From contig JBAMJV010007160.1 in assembly GCA_037951105.1 (NCBI GenBank), positions 62,001-126,000 on the forward strand: a stretch of DNA of 64,000 bases, read 5' to 3'. Source of the DNA: Echinarachnius parma. Its lineage: Eukaryota; Echinodermata; Echinoidea; Clypeasteroida; Echinarachniidae. Shown piece by piece: positions 24,290 to 36,631 of the stretch (positions are counted from its first letter, which is position 1; each line of letters opens with the position of its first letter). The notes beneath the pieces are model-generated. The model saw nothing but the letters and a program-made list of their open reading frames with translations. It was not told the DNA's origin and ran no database searches. The translations under genes were made by a program, and so were the position numbers.

Positions 24290-26299
24290 TAGGCCTTCTA
24301 ATTTATTTTCGCGGATCCCTTTCAATCTGTGAGGGGATCACTAAATCACGCCCTCTCTTGTTCTAAACAATAATCACACATCAAGACAATTAGGATATCA
24401 GTGAATTTGCTGACCTCTACCATCGTCTACATCAATAGATCGGTGGGTACCGCTGCTACAATCGATATTGTCAAAATCCCCCAAACTTACTTCGAACTCT
24501 AACGGTTTTAATGTATGATACCTCAATACTGTATTCCGATATAATCATCAATCAGCTTACGAAGAATGATTGAACCAGGGATATGGGAGTCCCTGATTTT
24601 AACTATTCAGATTTATCCTGTATAACTATCTACTGGATAGTTAAAACTGCATTTCCGCTCATTCGATCGGCATATAACATCAATTTTACGTGAAATTTTA
24701 GGACATTAATTGATGGACATACAAATCATACTAACTGCCTTTTTGGAGCAATATATCGCTTTTTGCACTAGTCAACAAAGTTAACTATAATAGTTAACTG
24801 CATTTCTGCACCGAGAATTTGGGTATTGTGCAATAATCTGTGCAAAATTGCGTGCCGCTCAGTATTGTTAGCAACGTTTTTGCACCCTATAAAGGGTGCA
24901 AAGATGAATCTTTAAATTGAAGAGCTTAGTTCCAATTAAAAGGCGCTTAATCCACTTTCCATTAACATGATTAGGACATAAGTATCAGAACATCAAACAG
25001 CTTCGTAGCAATCTAGAAAACAACATTACACAATCAACATCAAAGCATGGAACGGTCCATTTTCATATTCCCATAGGCATGTGTACAAAGTTGGACAAAT
25101 TAGGAACCTGCTTTTCTCCAGAGTTGAACAAAGTGGATTTGGCGCCTTTTGGAATTGAGCACTTCATTTCTCAGTGTGCAGGATTGTATCTCGACTATAA
25201 AATATAGCTAGCCCACTCTCTCGGACATGATGTAGGTGCGTTAAAGAGAGGATGGTGCTATGGAACCATGGAACCGTGTTGTTCAATCCAAGCGCCATTT
25301 CATGGTAGATAGATGAGTCAATTATGATCATGAAGGGCGGGGAATCCCCTACATCCGGGGTCTGAAAACACAAAGCGTGGGTACTGGCATGATTGGTGGG
25401 TGCTGTCTACGATAGACAAAGCATGTAGCCCACTGGCGTACTGCATGGGGCTCGTAGGAATCGTGCTGTCTCACTATACTGGTTCGATCAGTAGTTGCTC
25501 CTTGTTCCATCGATTCATCTCTATTTTTATGGAAGAGTCTGTAATTCACTGAATTCCTCATGTTAATGGTGCGACTATTGTGATATTCCGGTTCTGACAG
25601 TTAATTAAGGAACTCTAGATATTATTATTGAATCCCCGGTCTTATCAGCTCGTGTGCACATACCGCATACTATACTAACTGAACAGTATGATACAGCATT
25701 GAACAACCGATTAGACAATTCATAGCTTAGCTGTTTATCTTTCTGTCGATTCGACCGCCACTTTCAACTGACTATCAAGAATATATCGACATGTTGTAAA
25801 GTCTGAGGCAGTTTAAGGTTTGCGATTGACACAGATCCTAATTGTTGATCAGCTAAAGTAAAGCAAAGAAGAGAATGGAACCGATGCAACCAGGGAGGAT
25901 CTCTAGAAAAGAAACTTGCATTGTGAATATCAAATCGGTATGTATTTTGTATTTGGGAAGTTTTTCCTGTAAACGATTAGTTAAGGATGTATTTATATTG
26001 TAATGTGTGTTTTCCTAGAAATGAGCAAAATCGATTTTATTAATTCATATTTTACTAGGCAAAGTCATCATGATCTTCACCAACCCAATTTACGAACAAC
26101 TCCCGGAATTCAATGTTAGTTTTATAATGGTGCTACGAAATGGAATTAATTGCCTCAGTCATTTATTTCCAATCCAAGAATTGTGGGGGGGGGGGGGGGG
26201 GGGGGGCAAAACGCAATTTTGCCCCCTCCCCCCAAAAAAAAAAAGCCCCCCCCCCTAAAAAAAAAAAAGGGGGAAAGACACAATTCAAATTTAGCTTAC
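24290..26299. other. Non-coding stretch
   Basis: No exon is supported. A perfect palindrome (GTTAACTAT-A-ATAGTTAAC) lies at 24780-24798. Bases 25275-25345 share words with 30751-30812 (CCGTGTTGTTCAATCC), so part is an old dispersed repeat. A poly(G) tract with inverted GAATTGTG/CACAATTC flanks lies at 26177-26286. Confidence 0.4.
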
Positions 26300-26920
26300 G
26301 TTTAAAAACTAGTTTATAAATCCATTTTCAATTTTCGCTGCGCGCGCGAACAGATTTTCTCAGTTTATTGTAACATCTGATGAGAGCATAGACATTTTAT
26401 AATTTTTTGTTTAACTCGGATTATAAATTTCCTTCACAGGTATGGCATGTAGTGCACCAAATTGCACCATTTCAATAAATGCAAAATCTTCCTCGTGGGA
26501 TCGAGGGGGATACCCCTTCCCAAACCCTTCCCCTCTGGCTGTGGACCAAGCCCTCGGTCGCTTCGCTCCCTCGGGATTCATTATTGGCTGTAGGCCATGT
26601 TGTTAGATCATACATGCGCCATATGGTTTATTTTTGGAACTGTGTATGTTCTAAATACAATATTTATGTGTGAGTTTGGGTGCATATTTATTAGTGCGTT
26701 AATTATTTGTTTACTTTGTGAAAAATATATCAAATCATAACACGCTTGTCCCAGATACAGTTAATCTTAAGCCCGAATTTCCTATCTAGGTAATGCACCA
26801 GATTGCACAATTTCAAGTCCATAAAATGCATTAATCTTTCTTACCATGGGAGGGGGATACCCCCCTCCCAACCCCCCCCCCCCCTCCCTCCCTGCCCCAG
26901 CCCTCAGGCGCTTCGCTCAT
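26300..26920 (+). repeat. Diverged copy of the 60-kb hAT-like element body
   Basis: Shares the order of blocks with 60130-60780: TTTTCAATTTTCGCTGCGCGC, TGCACCAAATTGCACCATTTCA, GGGGGATACCCC and CCCTCGG/CGCTTCGCTCCCTCGGG. The second block pair (26840-26920) repeats the GGGATACCCCC word. Termini are not preserved. Confidence 0.65.
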
Positions 26921-27279
26921 GATGGTAATATGAACATTTCTATAGGGCAGCTGCTATGAATATGAACTCCACTACGCTTATAAGAGCTTCTATCAAATGA
27001 ACGAACAAAGAACAAAGAAATGCAAACCACACATTTATGAAAATGCTGTATGAACGAATATGTTTGCAAATTATTATCAACGCGGGAAGTGTACTAGGTT
27101 ACTAGACATGTAGCTATTAATATACATTGTATGTCTTTTTTCTCGTACACCAATGCAGTACAAATATAAATCTCATCTAAAGGTAGCTATTTGTTTAAGA
27201 AAATAACAATATCTAGCTGTAAAGGTCAACTTTAAATTCTTAAACAAATATGTGCAAGGTAAATAGATAGATAAATATA

Positions 27280-27344
27280 TATATCGGTAGAGCACCGGTC
27301 TAGCAATCCGGAGGTCTCGGGTTCGAATCCCGTTGCAGCCCCCC
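27280..27344 (+). mobile_element. tRNA-Ala-like SINE head or tRNA pseudogene
   Basis: A-box-like CGGTAGAGCACCGG, an anticodon loop CTAGCAA that would read Ala (AGC), and a good B box GGGTTCGAATCC are present at tRNA spacing, followed by GCAGCCCCC where the 3' acceptor strand would lie. The 5' acceptor stem and start of the D arm are replaced by a TAGATA/ATATAT run, so it cannot fold fully. Related heads occur at 38913, 38696 and 41714. Confidence 0.7.
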
Positions 27345-27602
27345 GGATCCGCGGCCCCTGCTTCATACACTCCATCCATTGTAGGCAACAATTTCATCTT
27401 CCATTTCGTCTTTGTTTTTTAGTTTTATATCGGACATTTCCGAGGGAGCATCATTATATATGGGACAAGATTAAAACATTGATTATTGTTAATGCAAAGT
27501 AAATGGTCGTACTTATCAAGTACAACGTTTGGCCCAAACTCCGCAACATTTTTAAAAACTAGGAATCGTAAAATAGTATCAACAATTTCATCAAACAACG
27601 TG

Positions 27603-28777
27603 TCAGACGGGACGGACATTTTATTTTATTTTAAGGTCAAAACAAACAGTGTTCAAATTGACAGGTATTTGCATTTGAAGCAGAATGCTTGTAAATGGCA
27701 AACCCAAGCTGACAATATTTAAATCGAGAGAAAATAAAATAAATTATAGTTACTTCTTTAAGCATGGTAAACATACAATTCTAACAAAGTAAGGTTGAAC
27801 ATGTTGGCTTTTTACACTGCATAAAGAAACTTACCTGAACAAATAACAAGAACAAGTACAGAAAAAACAACAACAACAAAACAGCACAACATCAATACTC
27901 AAAAGTTGGTAAATAATTGACGTTTAAACATGTGTTTAAAAGTAATACAATTATGAATATTCTGCAAATCTAAATTGAGTTTGATCCATTCTAAAACTCC
28001 TTGGTATTTAATTGAGCGCTGTAAGAATGACGAGTTCAATTTTTGGTAAATAAAATTTGTCTTTCCCCCTTGTATTCAGTCTATAAATCTCTGAGTGCTT
28101 TTTAAAGAAATCATTAAAAATTTAGGCAATCGTTGGTGTACAAATGTATGCATAATTGGAACGACATTAAATAATACATCGTCTAAGATATTCACTGACT
28201 GCATTGTTTTAAAAAAGATGTGAAGTATGGGCTCTAAAATTCATATTAAAACAAATTCTAATAGCTTTTTTCTGTAAAATTAAAAGTCTTCTTAAGTATG
28301 AATTACTTGCACTTCCCCAAACCAGATTGCAATAAGTACAATGTGCTAAAATAACAGATTTATACAGCAATTGTACAGATTTCAACGGCATGAAAGAGCG
28401 TAACTTTAGAAGAATACCGATATTCACAATAGCTTTTTGCATACATAACCCATGTGTTTTCCCCAAGATAATTGATTGTTTACAACATGAATGGCTAAGT
28501 TTCAATTGTTTAGTAATCTGAATCGATTCCGTTGGTTTTGTCGGGGAAATACAAATTATTCCTTAAATCTTGGACCAAGGTATTTCTGGAACCCAAATAT
28601 ATTATCAGTGCGATTAAAAGATCTGGAGTTCACAAAGTTTGAATTAAAAGCGTTAGAAATTTTCTTATAACCTAATAACTTTTCTCCATTTTGATACAAA
28701 TGTAATGGCATTTTAGATGGTCGTTTACCAAGCAAATAATTCAAAATTTACCAGGTTTTAAAAACGATATTGAGTCG
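27603..28777 (-). mobile_element. LINE insertion with C-terminal reverse transcriptase, broken
   Basis: On the minus strand, 28744-28556 encodes a pre-RT segment (NYLLGKRPSK, SNAFNSNFVN) and 28505-about 27930 encodes the RT thumb and C-terminal region (IGILLKLRSFMPLKSVQLLY, YCNLVWGSA, LLILQKKAIRI, then, beyond a stop and frame changes, RGKTNFIYQKLNSSFLQRSI). This matches CR1/Jockey-type LINEs. The catalytic palm (F/Y-A-D-D) that should lie between the two pieces is deleted. The insertion is bracketed by AACGTG (27597-27602 and 28778-28783), and the paralogous site at 35615-35620 has a single AACGTG with no insertion. Confidence 0.8.
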
Positions 28778-29034
28778 AACGTGAAACATAAGTCAAACAT
28801 AATAAATGTATTGGGAGTTGTACACGTTTTTGTGAATTTTAACTACTTATCAGATGCCTTCTGCTTGGAAACATAAACCCAGGTATATCAAATAATATAT
28901 TCATTTGAAAATGAACTAGCTTGAAACAAAATAATATGCCTGAGTCTAATTAATCTGTCTGAAAATAAAAATTGGGGGAAATATCGAAACATATGAACGA
29001 ACCAAAGTTGCCTCCATTTATACAGAAACTTTAA

Positions 29035-29200
29035 AGGGTTAGTTGAGTTTTGGTTAAACAAAATTTTAGTAAACAAAACCTGCACCATAACATTACAAAC
29101 TCATAGTTACAACTCCACCATGCTCGAAAGGTATAGCAAATTACAAACGACTAAGTAAAAGGCCTTTTATCATTCAAAAGTAGCCGTTAAAACAAGCTAA
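29035..29200 (+). mobile_element. Truncated copy of TTAA MITE family
   Basis: Starts after TTAA (29031-29034) with AGGGTTAGTTGAGTTTTGGT and shares CTCCACCATGCTCGAAAGGT and ACGACTAAGTAAAA with 55704-56236. The 3' half is absent. Confidence 0.75.
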
Positions 29201-32200
29201 ATTAACTAACGTTAAGTCTGACCAGAATTGTTTAGAAACAAATAATCTAGGTTCCCTAATCGTCTGTAGAGTTACACAATTTACACCCCGGGTAATGGTT
29301 GCTTTTGTCACCAAAAGGGTTGGACATTTTCCACCCCTCTGTAGGTTTGGAAATTACACCCCTGGTGAGGGTCGATTTTTGTTCTACCCAAGGGTTGAAC
29401 ATTGTACACCTAGGGTGTAAACATAAGTCGTTCATGGGTCATTTTTGCACCACCTGCGCCATTAATGCACCATAAAAGATTTAGATTTGTACATGTACGT
29501 ATAAATGTGTATTTTTATCCCAATAGTTTATCCTTTCACCCTATGTGTGCGATAAAGAACGTTGTAGAGTTTATTTGTGCACCTGTGTTCAATAAACATC
29601 CTAAATTTCCTCATTGGGTAAATTTCAGGATTGATTTATATCACTTTTTGCATCCCGAAAGGGGGTGGGGGGGACATTTTTACGTCTTAGAGTAAACTTG
29701 AGCAAAAGTGTATCACCATTGAATGTTGATAGTTTGCTCAAAGGGGTGCACATGTAAACTTGGTATGGTACAGTGTGCATCCGGTAACACGTTCGTGGAC
29801 CTACATTTAAACCCCTCATTTTGAAAATTAATATACCGGTACTGCTTTTCATGATTCTCAAACCATTTTATTCATAAAATTATGTAATTTAATTATCACA
29901 TTTTCGTTTTGTGATTAACAGCCATTTTGTAAACAAACACTACAAAATAAATGTGTTCCAATTAAATTCAGTTATTACAATAAACCAATCCTGATTTTTC
30001 ACTTGGTTCCCTCGTGGAAATAATGTATTTTCTAGAAGTCGATCAAAGTCATCTTCATGTACCTGGCTGTCTGTCCTCTTATAGTAGCAACGATTTTGGA
30101 GACTGAAGTGGTTACTTCTGTACGATATTTACTAATAAGGAGAACACCTAAGAAGTTAAATTACACATTCGGGTATATATAAAGCTTTTAATTCAACGGC
30201 AACCGAGATCTGTAATGAATTACATTTATTCTCCACAACCAGCCTTTACAACTACTCACATAAGTACTTGTTATTTCAATACGTTGATTAATTACACGTA
30301 TCCTCCGCGCTCCTAACATAGTATTATTGGAAACTTCACGAACACGTGTATCATATGGCCATAGCTATAGCTAGGCATTCATCGCAGCAGAGATATGGAA
30401 ATTGCTACCTGTCGAATTCAAACAGAGCATTCTCGACAGTTTTGTTTAAGAGTAAAGCTTATTGATATTAAGTTAGTTATATTTATACATTTGTTTTATT
30501 TTGTTACTATAGCTTTTTATTCCATCTTTTTCTTTCGTTATGCGCCTGAGAGTAGGTTACCTATGTCATATTGGTATACAGTTGGGCTATGCCTAGATAT
30601 ATTGCACTTGAATTTGTAAATGCTTGATAGCATTATAAGTATGTATAGTTATTCATAATTATTGTGCTAGATGCGAATGCATCATTACAATTATGATGGT
30701 AGTGTGTTTAATACAAAATAGGGGGGGGGGGGGGGGGGGGTGCTCGTAAACCGTGTTGTTCAATCCGAGTAAATAGTTCAATATGTTAGATGAGTCATGA
30801 AAAGGGGAAATTTGATAGACAAATAACAATGTTTTGATAAATATGTGCCATTGATTATCCGAAATCGGATACATCTTGACTACGGCTGAAAGCGTATATA
30901 GATGCTTTCAAATCAAATTTTCAATATCTCCATAATTATGAAGACATTTAGCAAAATCAAGACGCATTACATATTTCTCTTACCATAGGCAAAACAGCAA
31001 GGTGCAAGAGAAGTGTGAAAGCTCCAAGAAGTTTCGTTGAAATGTACAAAGTTAATGAACCACTTTAGTTGTTTATAACAAGAGCACCTCGTACGGAGGT
31101 ACGTAGTAAAGATAGTAAATTGATGTCAGATTATATCAACTACACTAGTACTGTACTACTACGGGAGTACTGCCAAATGCTTTGACTACCATCGAAAAGG
31201 AACATCTCCATAATCAAGAGATGATTCAAAAACCCCATTTAATTAATATGTTACCAAACAGCATGATTGGAGAAAATTAAAGGAACTAAAGAATACAACG
31301 TTCTTTGGCACTTATTCCATAATTGACGACTTGTAAAATGGGTCTGCCGAAGAAAATTCCATGAAAATAAACACAGTAGTGATTTATTTAGACTAATTTT
31401 CTGATGCCAAAACTCTCTGAGCAGCCAGTTTACGCCCCACCCACATTTAGGGTCCAGAATCGGCAGCGTGATTGACATGTGATTTACAATTCATTTGCCT
31501 ACGTCATCTACAAAATTTAGTTAATTAGTCCGTTCTTTAGATGACGTCATATTTTGGCGATTTAAAAGGGGCGTTCCCAGGACAATTATATATATACTAA
31601 TTACCCCAAAATGTATTGATTTCATGGGAAATTACTGTCAAATTCTTTTTCCTGAGGAGAAATTACGTATAGAGAGCCCAGTTTTAAAAATTAGGCCATC
31701 TAGACGCGGTAGTTCCTTCAAAGAACATCCCTTTAAATCTTTGGTTGAATTTAAAAAGTGAATGGATCACATAAAACAAAAACACGTTGTACAGAATGTT
31801 CGAATCAACGAGTTGCGATTTTGTATTGAAATCATGTGCTTTTATTTTAAAATTGGAGCGAGAAGATGCGGGAATTGCGACGTCACCAATTTGCAATCAA
31901 TATTCTAATTATTACCATGTAGCATATAGTACGAAAGAAAGTGTTCATGGATCGTTACTTTCCGATAACCACATACATTTGTAAACATTGTAAGTATAAA
32001 AAGTTTATCAAATTAAAATAGTCCTAGTGTTGGTTGTGATAGATTCAATCAGTGCATTTTATAAAGTTTGTACCACCTTTCTTTGTTGACTTTCCTTCTA
32101 GATTTGTCAGACCATCATTACATCATAGATAATCACTTCAGTTATGCTGCATTTTCATTTTGCAAATACATATGACCTCGTCAACTTACTGTCAAGGATC

Positions 32201-32450
32201 AACATGATTATGCACGACTTAATCGTAATGAAAATATTTTGCAGAGATCTAACCTCATTCAGATTTACGATGTACATAATTCGCGCGTTCGTCTTCCGTG
32301 CAAAGGTCGGATGTGTTTTCTGTTAACGCGACATATGTACTTTATTTCGTTTCGTTTTATCAATTGAGTTATTCAAATGAAAACACAACAAAAGGCATTA
32401 TATATTACTCTAAGAAGAGACATATACACTACATGCAGTGCAATCATATA
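29201..32450. other. Non-coding stretch
   Basis: No exon with splice and protein support was found. A poly(G) tract lies at 30721-30740. An inverted ATGACGTCATC-type pair lies around 31500-31550. Open frames are short and mutually overlapping. Confidence 0.4.
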
Positions 32451-33078
32451 ATAAAACGGAACGGGGCACTTCCCAAAATAAAGTAACATAATGAACATGT
32501 CCATCGGATAGGGTGTCCTTTCCAATGAACAACGATACCAAGAAAAGTAATTTTGGACGTGTAGTTTTTGTTTTAGGGCGCTTTGATTGAGACCATGTCA
32601 GGTTCCTATTTTTGTCAATTTTTACCAAGTCATTGTCTGATAAATGACCAATTAAGCCCATTCTCTCGGCACCGCTCGGCATACAGCTGAATGCACACTA
32701 ACAATGGCGCGCGGAATATTCGCGTGTTCAATGGTATGTACTAAGTCTCATTTATTAGGCACTGACAAAAATAGGAACCTGACATGGTCTCACTCAAAGC
32801 GCCCTAAAACAAAAACTACACGTACAAAATTACTTTTCTTGGTATCGTTGTTCATTGGAGCAGAGAGTGCACGTCATGTGCGGAATGATTGTGAGTGTGT
32901 CCAATAACCGGGGTAATAATATTGTAAAGCGCTTAGAGATGATTATCAATCATATTAGGCGCTATATAAATCGAAACATTATTATTATTATTTTAAAGGA
33001 CACCCTATCCGATGGACATGTTCATTGTGTTACTTTACTTTGGGAAGTGCCCCGTTCCGTTATTTCTGGGCCACCCTG
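32451..33078 (+). mobile_element. Mariner-like MITE copy 2, interrupted by a SINE/LINE tail
   Basis: Left and right arms of about 200 bp are reverse complements (AACGGAACGGGGCACTTCCC / GGGAAGTGCCCCGTTCCGTT; TTTTAGGGCGCTTTGA / complement). The right end GGGCCACCCTG abuts TA (33079-33080); the left tip is decayed. Within the right arm, about 135 bp (32862-32998) interrupt the match. That segment contains GTAAAGCGCTTAGAG, GGCGCTATATAAAT and an ATT run, a common SINE/LINE 3' tail. Confidence 0.8.
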
Positions 33079-33404
33079 TATTGTGGATTTAACGAAAAAC
33101 TGAGGCAAAGCTCAAATGAGGTTTAATGGACAGACGAGACATCCACTAATGACGCTGTCAATGTTGTAAACATTAATACGAGTTTGTATGTTCATGTTTT
33201 AATTAGAAGTCTTACCTTGGAATTATAATTATGCGTCTATTGTTGGCGACACTTGTTGGTGGGTGGTCAAAGACAGCTGTGTGATAGTCAGAATACACTT
33301 TTCCAAGCTTTTTACTAAATTCCGTATCATTGGATGATCTTAAAAGATGCAGGAAATTTAAACTTTACTTACCAAAAACAAAATTAAACTGATACTAATA
33401 ATAT
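33079..33404. other. Non-coding stretch
   Basis: About 325 bp with no recognisable gene or defined repeat. Confidence 0.4.
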
Positions 33405-35830
33405 TGCCGATGATGATAATAACAATGAACATTTCAATAGGGTAGCTGCAGTATTAACACGTACTCTACTGTGCTTATAAAGAGCTCCTATAAAATCAAC
33501 GAAAAACAACAAAGAATTTCCTAAAATGATTATCTTAACATGCTGAATGGTGTGTTTCGTGCACCAATACAGAGAACACTGTTTACCTACAGTGAAAAGG
33601 GAGAACTTGATGCCAGATTAGTACTTAATGCCAAGTGATTTGAAATAAGGTAGCAGCTATAAATATGTACTCCACTGCGCTTATAAAGAGCTCCTATAAA
33701 ATTAACGAAACAAGAACAAAGACATGCAAACTTACACAATTATGAAAAGGCCGATATAGACAAATATTTAGATATATATTTTGTTATTCTATTATCAACG
33801 CCTAGAGTATGTACCATAATTTACTACACATGCCCTTTTTAATAGTTGCGAAGAACTGTTTTAATCTTAGAATTTTCCCAAAATGATTATAATAATCATT
33901 TTGAGATTTAAATATTAACAAGATTATTCTCAACATGCTGAATGGTGTGTTTCATGCACTAATACAGAGAACACTGTTTACCTAGTGAAAAGGGGAAACT
34001 TGATGTCAGATAAGTAATTATTGCCTATTAATTTGATAGAACGCTTTACACTATATCATACATATGCCCACTTATAAGAGGGATATATTTTGAAGATAAA
34101 AAACCCATTTCATTCTTCTGTTACCATATTAAGCCAAACAAAGAGGAACAAAAGAAATGTGAACGCTCTAAGTGGGCTCTTATTGATTGTTACTGTGTAG
34201 TAATTTCGCTGATATTGTAATAACTTTGTAATGTGTGAATTACTTTCTCTAAAATGTGTTTATAAATTTAGAGGTGGCTTATAAATATCTATTTCCTTAC
34301 GAATATATTTTCAATGTAAAGTTGAAAATAATAATGTTCTTATTGTCTGCTCGTTTTGTTGTTTTAATGTTTTAATTTTGTAATGTTGCTCATAGTTTCA
34401 CTTGTTTAATTTCATGAATGTTTGTTTGTTTCATGGTTTACTCTAATATACCTATATATATATATATATATGACTGATTTAAACTTGTATGTGAATGTAA
34501 TGGCTCTCTTGAAGAGCATTACACGACAGCCCTCTTTACAGAAAATAGCATGCTTAATAAGCCAGTTCGTAGTTACAATCTGCGCATGCGCAATACAAAG
34601 GTCAATCGACCCAATGCGGCATTCATCGAATTGAAAGGACTGGATAAGGTTCTTTACTTATTATTCTTGAGTACATCGATTGGAAATTCCTTGTTGCGTA
34701 GGTTGATCAATTGTTCTCATGAAAGTAACAAAGGATATCCCATGACAACCATCTGCCACTCTGAACATGACTGCACAGAGTAAAAGCTTTATATCCTACC
34801 CATGAATGTAAATTCAATGGTCAAGGGGTCAAACGACCCATATCCGGGCCCCAATGCTATCTACGAACTGGTGTATTACATAAGTCAAGACATATCTTGT
34901 TATAATGATATTTGGGGGTATTGATATAAAATTTGTATTATTTTCCAAAATATCATTCTTACAATGAAGGCCTTAGGGATATGACTGTCTCCACTTCTAC
35001 CCAAGCCTGCATGGATCCAATCTTATATTTTCAAGTTGAAACAGTTATGTATATTGCAAGTATTGGAAGACTACCGTCCAAATTTGATAGATTGTTTCAA
35101 AACTTGAAATAAAGGCATTCATATCTTATAATAATTCTTCTCGATATGCTGCTAATTTAAATTCATACAATTCCACTCTAATAAAAAAACGCTCACTCAT
35201 TCATCTTGCTGGTCCCGATGTAAACAAATTCTCCCTCATTGCATCGCAAAGACATATACAAAATAACACAATTCCATTTTGAAAGGAACGTTGAATTTGG
35301 TTGCATGTCGGCTATGCAAAGTTAAGTTTATACTTCTAAAACGGTTGCATCTCCATACATTCCAGCCATTGCAGTCAACAATTTCATGTTCCAATTTGTT
35401 TTTTAGTGTTATATCATCATTTCCGAGGGACCATCATTATCTTTGGGGCAAGATTAAAACATTGATTATTATCTTCGTTTAATACAAAATATTTAAGCAA
35501 AATAAGATTGTTAATGCGAAGGTTAATGGTCGTATTTAACAAACACACAGTTTGGCCCAAACCCAGTATCATGTTTTTATTAGGATTAAAATAGTATAAA
35601 CAATTTCATTAAACAACGTGACCTGAAACTTAAATCAAATATAATGTTCGGAGTTGTAGTTCGAGAACTTTTACTGCCTTCAGCTTGGAAACATGAACCC
35701 AGGTATATTAAAATATTGTATTCATTTGAAAATAAACTAGTTTGAAACAAAATGATATGCTTTCATCCAATTAATTTTTCTGAAAATAAAAATTGGGGGA
35801 AATATGAACAAACCTAAAATGCGTTTGTTT
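33405..35830 (+). repeat. Segmental duplication, copy B
   Basis: Paralogue of 26923-29010 in the same orientation. It has its own internal repetition: the block GCTGAATGGTGTGTTTC plus CAGAGAACACTGTTTACCTA occurs at 33542-33600 and 33938-33990. It also holds a MITE insertion at 34555-34880. It keeps the empty site of the LINE found in copy A. Confidence 0.65.
34555..34880. mobile_element. 326 bp TIR MITE
   Basis: The left end AATAAGCCAGTTCGTAG and right end CTACGAACTGGTGTATT are inverted with two mismatches. The left end and its continuation TTACAATCTGCGCATGCGC are the same as at 23075, so both belong to one family. Frames inside are not gene-like. Confidence 0.75.
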
Positions 35831-35883
35831 CAGAATATAAAGTCATAAACAACATTTGCGTTTCCTGAGTTTGTTTTAACCTT

Positions 35884-36631
35884 AAAAAGGCCGGGCTATT
35901 TGAGGTCTTCAGCAGGCTGGGGGGGGGGGGGGGGGGGCATTATGGCCCCCCTAAGATCTCGGCCGCAGACCGCCGTGAAAAATTGCACGCATGATAAGTG
36001 AAGTGTATATAATACAATGGTAATTTTAATTTTTGGAAAAATTCATTAATTTGCATATTAATTTATGCAAATAAGGTCATAAAATTCATATTTTTACCCA
36101 TAAATCATATATTCTTCATAATTAAACTCTGGTTTTCACTACATATATTTTTTTTAGAGCATTTGGAATAATAATATGACAACAAAATTTGGAAGAGCCA
36201 GGTTCTTCCTTATGTTTTCTATTTTTTTTTATAATTTCTTATGTATTTCTTTTTTTTTTTTACTTATGTATTTTTTTAATTTTTTAAATTTTATTTCTAA
36301 CTATAATTCAACTATTTTGAACCCCAAAACAAACATATAAAATGTAAACAAGACCAAATAACCAATGATATACCTCCTTTTACGAAAACTGAATATGTTT
36401 TGTACACAAATCACGAAATGAGCAATTTTCGGGCTGACATGCATAGACAAAAGGTCACGTGACTTCGTAACGGTGAGTCCTATTTTCAAAATTTTTGTTT
36501 TAAAATACGCGCAAGACCCAAACGAAAAAAAGTCACCAAGCAGCGGCGCGTAATCTTACCGCGTTTTGGAGCAATACAAACAGTCGCGGAGGGGGGGGGG
36601 GGGGGGGCCATTATGGCCCCCCGGCCTTTTG
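35884..36631. mobile_element. TIR element with poly(G) ends
   Basis: Left tip AAAAAGGCCGGGC and right tip CCCGGCCTTTT are inverted. Just inside each tip is a poly(G) run followed by GCATTATGGCCCCCC or GCCATTATGGCCCCCC. The AT-rich interior has no gene. No target duplication could be assigned. Confidence 0.6.

Larger units (their letters stand above)
26923..29010 (+). repeat. Segmental duplication, copy A
   Basis: Collinear by eye with 33405-35830: shared blocks in order are GAACATTTC-ATAGGG-AGCTGC, TCCACT-CGCTTATAA, CCATTG-AG-CAACAATTTCAT, TTTCCGAGGGA-CATCATTAT, TTTGGCCCAAAC, AACAACGTG, TGCTTGGAAACAT-AACCCAGGTATAT and AATAAAAATTGGGGGAAATAT. Copy A additionally carries a tRNA-like segment (27280-27344) and a LINE insertion (27603-28777). 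No gene is recognised in the duplicated unit. Confidence 0.7.
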
